Below, piece after piece: positions 39,864-44,607 of a stretch of 44,607 nt of DNA. The translations under genes and the position numbers were made by a program. The notes below the pieces were generated by a model, which was not told the origin of the DNA, ran no database searches, and was given only the letters and a program-made list of their open reading frames with translations. Numbering within the stretch: the first letter of the stretch is position 1; the number at the start of each line of letters is the position of its first letter. Source of the DNA: Prorocentrum cordatum (lineage: Eukaryota; Sar; Dinophyceae; Prorocentrales; Prorocentraceae); assembly GCA_963575745.1 (NCBI GenBank), contig CAUYUJ010022402.1:1-44607 (forward strand). Reading direction: 5' to 3'.

Positions 39864-42097
39864 GTTTCGCCGCGGCCCCCAGATCGGCGAGGGGAACTTC
39901 GGCGTCGTCTTCTCCGGCACCGACCTGGGGACGGGCGGCAAGGTGGCCATCAAGTTCGAGAAGCGGGGCGTGCGGCACCCGCAGCTCCTCCACGAGGCGC
40001 ACGTCCTCACGATCCTGGGGGGCGCCCCTGGCTTCGCCCGCGTGCACTGGACCGGCCTGACCGATGATTGCCCGACCATCGGAGGAATAAGCTCACCACC
40101 CACCAAGCCACCCCACGAAGGTCCAAAGTTACCCTCGACTTCCAGTGTGTGGGGGGGTCGGGGGACAGCGTAACACACACATGTGGAACCCGTACCCCCC
40201 CAACCCGAAATTCGGGTCTTCGGGTTGGGTTGGGGTGGTCCGGCAGGTAGCCATAAGCACCTGCACGGACGGCGACTTTTGGCGGCCGGCGTGGGTTTCG
40301 TGGATCGGCGCTGGGCCCTCCTGGCGGCGCCTCGGGCGCCGCCCCTGGCGCGCCCCGGGCGCCCAGCAGAGGGGCCCAGTGCCGATGCAAGAGATTCGGG
40401 ACGACCGACAGGGGCACGGAAAGAGGGGGCACAAAGACCGACGGCAGTTCTGGTTCATTTTGAGCAGGATTCGCTGTCGGCGTCGCCGCGGACTGTGTCC
40501 GTTTGGGACAGCAGGCCGCCTGCCACACGGCGGCCGCTGCTGGTTCGGGACAGCAGTTGCTGTTGGGCATTGTGCCCACTGCTTCCGTACCAATTTCGGG
40601 CGTCCACAGAGATTTTCGCGCCGACCTCCGAGAGTTCACGTCCATGCGCCGCTTCTTGTTCCTCCAGCCGTGGTGACAGATCTGCTGGGCCCGTCCCTGG
40701 ACGAGCTGCTGGCGGCTCGCCAGGGCAAGAAGTTCAGCGTGAAGACTGTGGCGATGATCGCGGAGCAGCTCGTGGTCCGGATGCAGCACATCCACAGCAA
40801 GAACTTCCTCCACCGCGACATAAAGCCCGAGAATTTTTTGATGGGCTGCGGTGACCAGGAGCACATCGTCCACGTCATAGACCTCGGGTTCGCGCGTCCC
40901 TACCTGGATTCGAAGACGAAGGAGCACATCCCGCGGCGTGAGGGGAAGAAGCTGACGGGCACTGCACGGTACGTCAGCATCAACACCCACTTGGGTATTT
41001 TGCAGAGCCGCCGGGACGACCTCGAGTCTCTCGGCTACATGCTCCTGCACTTGAGAAAGGGGCTCCCGTGGGAGGGCATTCGGAAGCCGGGCGAAGTAGA
41101 GCAGGAAAAGTACGAGAAGATCATGGACATGAAGATTTGAAAGGCTGCGCCCTCCTTGTTTCCAGCCCCTAGGTTATTTTGGGGCCCTCTCGGGATCACA
41201 TTAGATCATCTCGGGGCATCCTGAAGGACTCTTGCTCGGAGCAATTGGGCACACTCCTGTGTCATGTCGGAGCCTGTGGAGATCCACCCTAAGGCCTCTT
41301 GGGGGGATCCGGAGACATCATGAGTCCCTGTTGGTCTGTTGGGCCGTCCTGGGCGATCTTGGGGGCGTCTTCTGGCCTCTATACAGTGGAAGCCCATGCC
41401 AAGATACAACCTGCTTGCCTCCAGGGTGCCCTGGGTACCTTGGGTTTCGATGGTTTTCTTCTGGAACGCGTGACGCTCCCACACCAGAATTCTATAGACT
41501 TCCTGGGGTCTCAGGGTTGGGTTTCTTGTGGAAGGTTTCTTGTAGTCGAGCTCCTACTGTATCGGGGGACTCGTAGTGCCCTTTCGTGAGGTTGTGGGGG
41601 CCCCTCTCTCTTGTGCCGTCTTGGTTCTGGAGATCTTTTGCCCCTCGGAGCCCTCCTGGAGTTCTCTTGGACCCTCTTGGCCGTCTGGCGGGGTCCACAT
41701 TGGAATCCTGGTACTGCTAGGGTCGCGTACCCCAAACCTCGAGCAGGTTTCTTAGTTTAGGAAGGAGGGCAATCTATAGATAGAGAAAGAGGGATGAGAA
41801 GGCCATTCCATGGACACCAGCAAGACAGCAGTCCATCAGCCACTTCATAGCCTCGTGGCCCCAGAGCGGGGCCGACCGTTCGAGACGTCGGTGGAGTCCC
41901 TGTGCAAGAAGGAGCCCGGCCAGTTCGCCGCGTACATCCGCTACTGCCGGGAGCTCGGCTACGAGCAGGAGCCCGACTACGACTATCTGGTGCAGCTGTG
42001 GAAGGGCCTGCTCCTCCAGAAGGCCGCCATCCTGGATGGCGACGGCATGTTCGACTGGGTCCGGCCTGGAGGTCGGGGGTGGCCAAGAGGGGGGTGA
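39864..42097 (+). CDS. casein kinase 1-family protein kinase (three visible exons)
   Basis: This is a Ser/Thr protein kinase of the CK1 family. Exon a (39864-40081) reads FRRGPQIGEGNFGVVF, with the Gly-rich loop and VAIKFE lysine. Exon b (40668 to ~41134) has LLGPSLDELL, the catalytic loop FLHRDIKPENF, DLGFARPY in place of the usual DFG, and the CK1 hallmark TGTARYVSINTHLG, then SRRDDLESLGYMLLHL. Exon c (~41885-42097) has TSVESLCKK, YIRYCRELGYEQEPDYDYL and MFDWVRP, the end of the CK1 kinase domain. Joining 40081 to 40668 gives PTIAVVTDLLGP without a break. The start codon and first residues lie upstream and were not found. The C-terminus is short unless another exon follows FDWVRP. No spliced-leader relic is seen and introns are kept, so this is an ordinary gene. 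Confidence 0.85.
40082..40667 (+). other. CK1 intron 1, GA-AG boundaries
   Basis: The intron begins GAGGAATAAG and ends TTCCTCCAG. The protein frame is restored only by cutting after G 40081. It contains CCCAACCCGAA/TTCGGGTTGGG (about 40199 and 40219) and an inverted-repeat element. Confidence 0.75.
40255..40440 (-). mobile_element. inverted-repeat element 4, inside CK1 intron 1
   Basis: GGATCGGCGCTGGGCCC (40302-40318) pairs with GGGCCCAGTGCCGATGC (40372-40388). On the minus strand its core GCGCGCCAGGGGCGGCGCC and GGGCCCAGCGCCGATCC nearly match the element at 37324-37512. Confidence 0.75.
41135..41884 (+). other. CK1 intron 2 (boundaries within about 3 bases)
   Basis: Exon b ends near ATGAAG|A and exon c begins near CGAG|ACG; both junctions share AGA, so the exact cut is ambiguous and no GT donor fits. 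The intron holds CTTGGGG-type units (41190-41370, 41640-41690) and the second copy of the ~185-bp repeat. Confidence 0.6.
41388..41572 (+). repeat. dispersed ~185-bp repeat, copy 2, in CK1 intron 2
   Basis: About 75-80% similar by eye to 39505-39695, including CCATGCCAAGA, CTTGCCTCCAGGGTGCC and GGGTTTCTTGTGGAAGGTTT. Confidence 0.85.
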
Positions 42098-42129
42098 TAA
42101 TTAGGGGGGTGGATATGATACCGGAGAAA

Positions 42130-42415
42130 AAAACCAATCAGGGCTATAGGGTTAGGGGGCTATAGGGCTATTGAGCTATAGGGCTATAGAGCTATAGGGC
42201 TATAGAGATGTAGGGCTATAGGGCTATTGGGCTATTGGGCTATAGGGCTATAGGGCTATAGGGCTTAGGGCTATAGGGCACCCCCGGGCACCCCTGGGCA
42301 CCCCCGGGCACCCCCGGGCACGCCCGGGCACCCGGGCATCCGGGCACCCCCAGGCCCCCCCCCGGGCACCCGGGCCCCGGGCACCCCCGGGCACCTGGGC
42401 ACCCGGGCGTGCAGC
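42130..42415. repeat. GGGCTATA microsatellite followed by GGGCACCCCC repeat
   Basis: AGGGCTATAGGGCT units fill 42140-42278. GGGCACCCCC and variants fill 42279-42412. The first is the complement of the 10490 array. Confidence 0.9.
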
Positions 42416-42790
42416 GAAAATCGGCGGCGAACTTAACCATATGAATCCGCTAGGACCCCTACAGAGACAAGCTCTGATTGGGGAATAGCGGCGTGGGCCA
42501 TATGATCTCTCCCCAGAGCTCATGGCGCCTCTTCTTATTTCATTACGTCCCCTGGCCCCCCCTGGGCCGCGCACATGCCGCGGGCCATGCTCCTCCTTCT
42601 CCCCCTTCTCCTCCTCCTCCTCCCTCCCTCCTCCTCTCCTCCTCTCCTCCTCCTCCTCCTCCTCCATCTCCTCCTCCTCCCCTCCTCCTCCTCCTCCCCT
42701 CCTCCTCCTCCTCCTCTTCCCCTCCTCCTTCGCCCCCTCCTCCTCCTCCTCCTCCTCCTCCTCCTCCTCCTCCTCCTCCTCCTCCTCCAC
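42416..42790. repeat. short unique stretch, then CTC array
   Basis: 42416-42597 is unique with no gene seen; 42598-42790 is CTC/CCT trinucleotide repeat. Confidence 0.8.
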
Positions 42791-43100
42791 AATTGCACAA
42801 TATGAAAATACTCGCCCACTTCCCTGATGGCGTCCCGAAGATGGCCGACCCCCCCCCCCGCGTACTGTTTGTTTACACACAGTATTCCCGGGAAACGGGT
42901 TTTCGCCTGCGTTGTTTTCCAAAATGCTGCTCTCGCTGAGGCGCCGGCCTCATTTCTGCTCCCGAATCGTTCCGAATCGTGCTCCCGCTGCAGCGTGGGC
43001 CTCATTTTCGGATCGGTGGTTTGCCTCCGTCGTTCAGGATGGCGTTCTCGCCCCAGCGCGGGCCTCTTTCTTCCCTTCTCGTCGCGCCCATCCCCCGCAC
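42791..43100. other. spacer
   Basis: Unique sequence, with a duplicated CGAATCGT near 42963 and 42974. Two frames are open but neither has a recognisable domain. Confidence 0.4.
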
Positions 43101-43400
43101 CACCGCTGCCCACCACCACCCACCACCACCACCAACAACCACCTACCACCACGCTTACCAACGAACCAGCCAACACCACCCCACCACTACCACCACCAGC
43201 CACCACCACCATCACCCATCAGCATCCCAGCACCCATCACCATCAACCAGTCAACCTCACCAGCCCAACACCACCACCAGCACCAACACCACCACCACCA
43301 CCAGCACCACCACCACCACCACCACCAACCACCACCACCACCACCACCACCACCACAACCATGCACACACGCACGCACGCACGCACGCGCACCACCACCC
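43101..43400. repeat. CCA/CAC microsatellite and CACG repeat
   Basis: ACCACCACC-type units cover 43101-43360 and (GCAC)n 43365-43390. Thr/His/Pro frames are artefacts. Confidence 0.9.
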
Positions 43401-43790
43401 ACTACGCACGCGCGCGCGGAGCCACAGGTCCGCTACGACACGCGTCCGCGGATAGAGAAAAATCAGCGCCATGGTAAAGGATGGAAGGGAGGGGTAGGGC
43501 GTCAGATATGACGCGAGCGCACCTAGCTTGTCCTCCTCCCCCCCCCCTCCCCCTCCCCCTCCCCCTCCCCCGCTCCCCCTCCCCTCGCCATCCTCCCCCC
43601 CCCTCTTGGACTCCGCCCCCCTCCTGGTCGCCCCCGAGGAGGCCCGCCCGCGCGCGCGTGCAGCACGCCGCCGACCTCTGGCGGGCCCGGCGAAGGCGAG
43701 GCGGCGGGCGGCGGGGCTGCTGCTGGTGGTGGGGCCGCGGTGGCCGCAGAGCAGGCCCAGCAGGCCCCGCAGGCCTCGGGCCAGCCTCCG
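43401..43790 (+). other. GC-rich stretch, possible exon piece
   Basis: 43530-43600 is CCCCCTC-rich. 43690-43790 can be read as an Ala/Gly stretch followed by VAAEQAQQAPQASGQ. A closely related string recurs after the CTC array (VAAEQTPHAG near 44075; PQAPRASGQQ near 44297), so an exon may have been copied or split by repeats. No clear splice sites are visible. Confidence 0.25.
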
Positions 43791-44062
43791 TCTCCTCCTC
43801 CTCCTCCTCCTACCTCCTCCTCCTCCTCCCCTCCTCCTCCTCCTCCTCCTCCTCCTCCTCCTCCTAACCCTCCTCCACCTTCTCCTACCTCCTCCTCCTC
43901 CTCTCCTCCTCCTCCTCCTCCTTCTTCCTCCTCCTCCTCCCCTCCTCCTCCTCCTCCTCCTCCTCCTCCTCCTCCTCCTCCTCCCCCTGCTGCTCCTCCT
44001 CCTCCTGCTCCTCCTTCTCCTCCTTCTCCTCCTCCTCCTCCTCCTCCTCCTCCTCCTCCTCT
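43791..44062. repeat. CTC array
   Basis: CTC/CCT trinucleotides with rare variants. Confidence 0.92.
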
Positions 44063-44093
44063 CGCGGTGGCCGCAGAGCAGACCCCGCATGCG

Positions 44094-44310
44094 GGCAAGA
44101 TTTGTGTCCATGTCCACTGCGTCTTGGACTTTCGGGGAAGGGGCGCCACAAGGCCGAGGCGCAGTGGATATGGACACAAGGCTAGCCCCCCAAAGGGGCC
44201 AGATCTTTCTGCATGTCCTCTGCGCCTCGGGCTCCTGGGGAAGGGGGCGCGAGACTCCAAGCCGCAGAGGGTGTGGATACACATCTGGTCCGCACCGCAG
44301 GCCCCGCGGG
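44094..44310. repeat. pair of adjacent inverted-repeat hairpins
   Basis: TTGTGTCCATGTCCACTGCG (44102-44121) pairs with CGCAGTGGATATGGACACAA (44160-44179) with one mismatch. Next, CCAGATCTTTCTGCATGTCC and what follows (~44199) pairs more loosely with the complement ending ACACATCTGG (~44287). Both loops contain GGGGAAGGGG(G)CGC, so the two may be relatives. Confidence 0.75.
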
Positions 44311-44607
44311 CCTCGGGCCAGCAGCACCAGCGGCCGCGGCAGGACGACGCCCGGGAGCAGCGGAAGCGCCGGCTGCAGGAGCTGAAGGACGAGGCCGACA
44401 GGCTCCCAGGGGCAGCGTGCTGGGAGGTGGACAGGGTCGGGGGGGGGGAGCTCAAGGCTTTGAGGCTTTCGGGCGTTTTCGCCGGCTCTCGGCGGGTTTC
44501 TGGCCTCGGGGCGCCTTCCAGCGGCTGTGCCTCGCCGACGGCATGCTGGGGGTGCCCAGATCGTCCCGAGAGACCGCCAGGGATCCGAGTTCGTTGGCCC
44601 GAAAGCC
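44290..44607 (+). other. possible exon piece with a charged helix
   Basis: One frame reads QRPRQDDAREQRKRRLQELK then DEADRL (about 44325-44405), a plausible coiled-coil segment, then loses protein character after the G-run at 44440. The window ends here, so it cannot be followed. Confidence 0.25.

Overview
The window looks like nuclear DNA of a dinoflagellate. Direct evidence: (i) a near-complete relic of the dinoflagellate trans-spliced leader (core GTAGCC...CTCAAG) at 11535-11554, 58 bases before an intronless ORF; (ii) a casein-kinase-1-type gene whose first visible intron joins cleanly only with a GA donor and AG acceptor, a boundary type known from dinoflagellates; (iii) GC-rich, very repeat-dense sequence with few genes. 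I cannot name the genus.

Layout. 1-7180: a Helitron-type Rep/PIF1-helicase gene (179-6244, one in-frame TAG) between two patches of a ~48-bp minisatellite. 7300-8075 and 9908-10165: fragments of a composite repeat element. 8513-9604: a lysine-rich ORF of unknown function behind an A-rich tract. 11535-12910: an intronless ORF with a spliced-leader relic before it and a poly(C)/poly(A) run after it, hence probably a retrogene. 13472-14468: a full composite element. 14630-16501: a transposase-like ORF broken by one TGA, with a weaker spliced-leader-like string upstream. 16930-17360: an AT-rich island. 17695-23060: minisatellites, with an inverted copy of the composite element inserted in a 42-bp array. 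23600-24490: a GC-rich possible exon ending at a GTGAGC donor, then an 81-bp near-perfect palindrome. 24795-27812: huge GAT arrays and a 0.48-kb duplication. 28147-28340, 36892-37092, 37324-37512 and 40255-40440: short inverted-repeat elements, one inside an intron. 29790-33776: a ~38-copy 104/106-bp satellite. 34326-34690 and 37500-39095: 77-bp and 159-bp tandem arrays. 39864-42097: the CK1-family gene. 42130-44460: microsatellites, hairpins and possible exon pieces.

Only the CK1 gene looks like an ordinary host gene. The other ORFs are mobile-element genes, a retrogene or unknowns. Most long ORFs in the repeats are by-products of stop-poor repeats. The main story is a genome built from layers of repeats: autonomous elements (Helitron-like, transposase-like), retrocopies of spliced-leader mRNAs, small inverted-repeat elements that can sit in introns, and minisatellites that expand inside and around them. 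Several tracts also carry single-base indels that may be assembly error.
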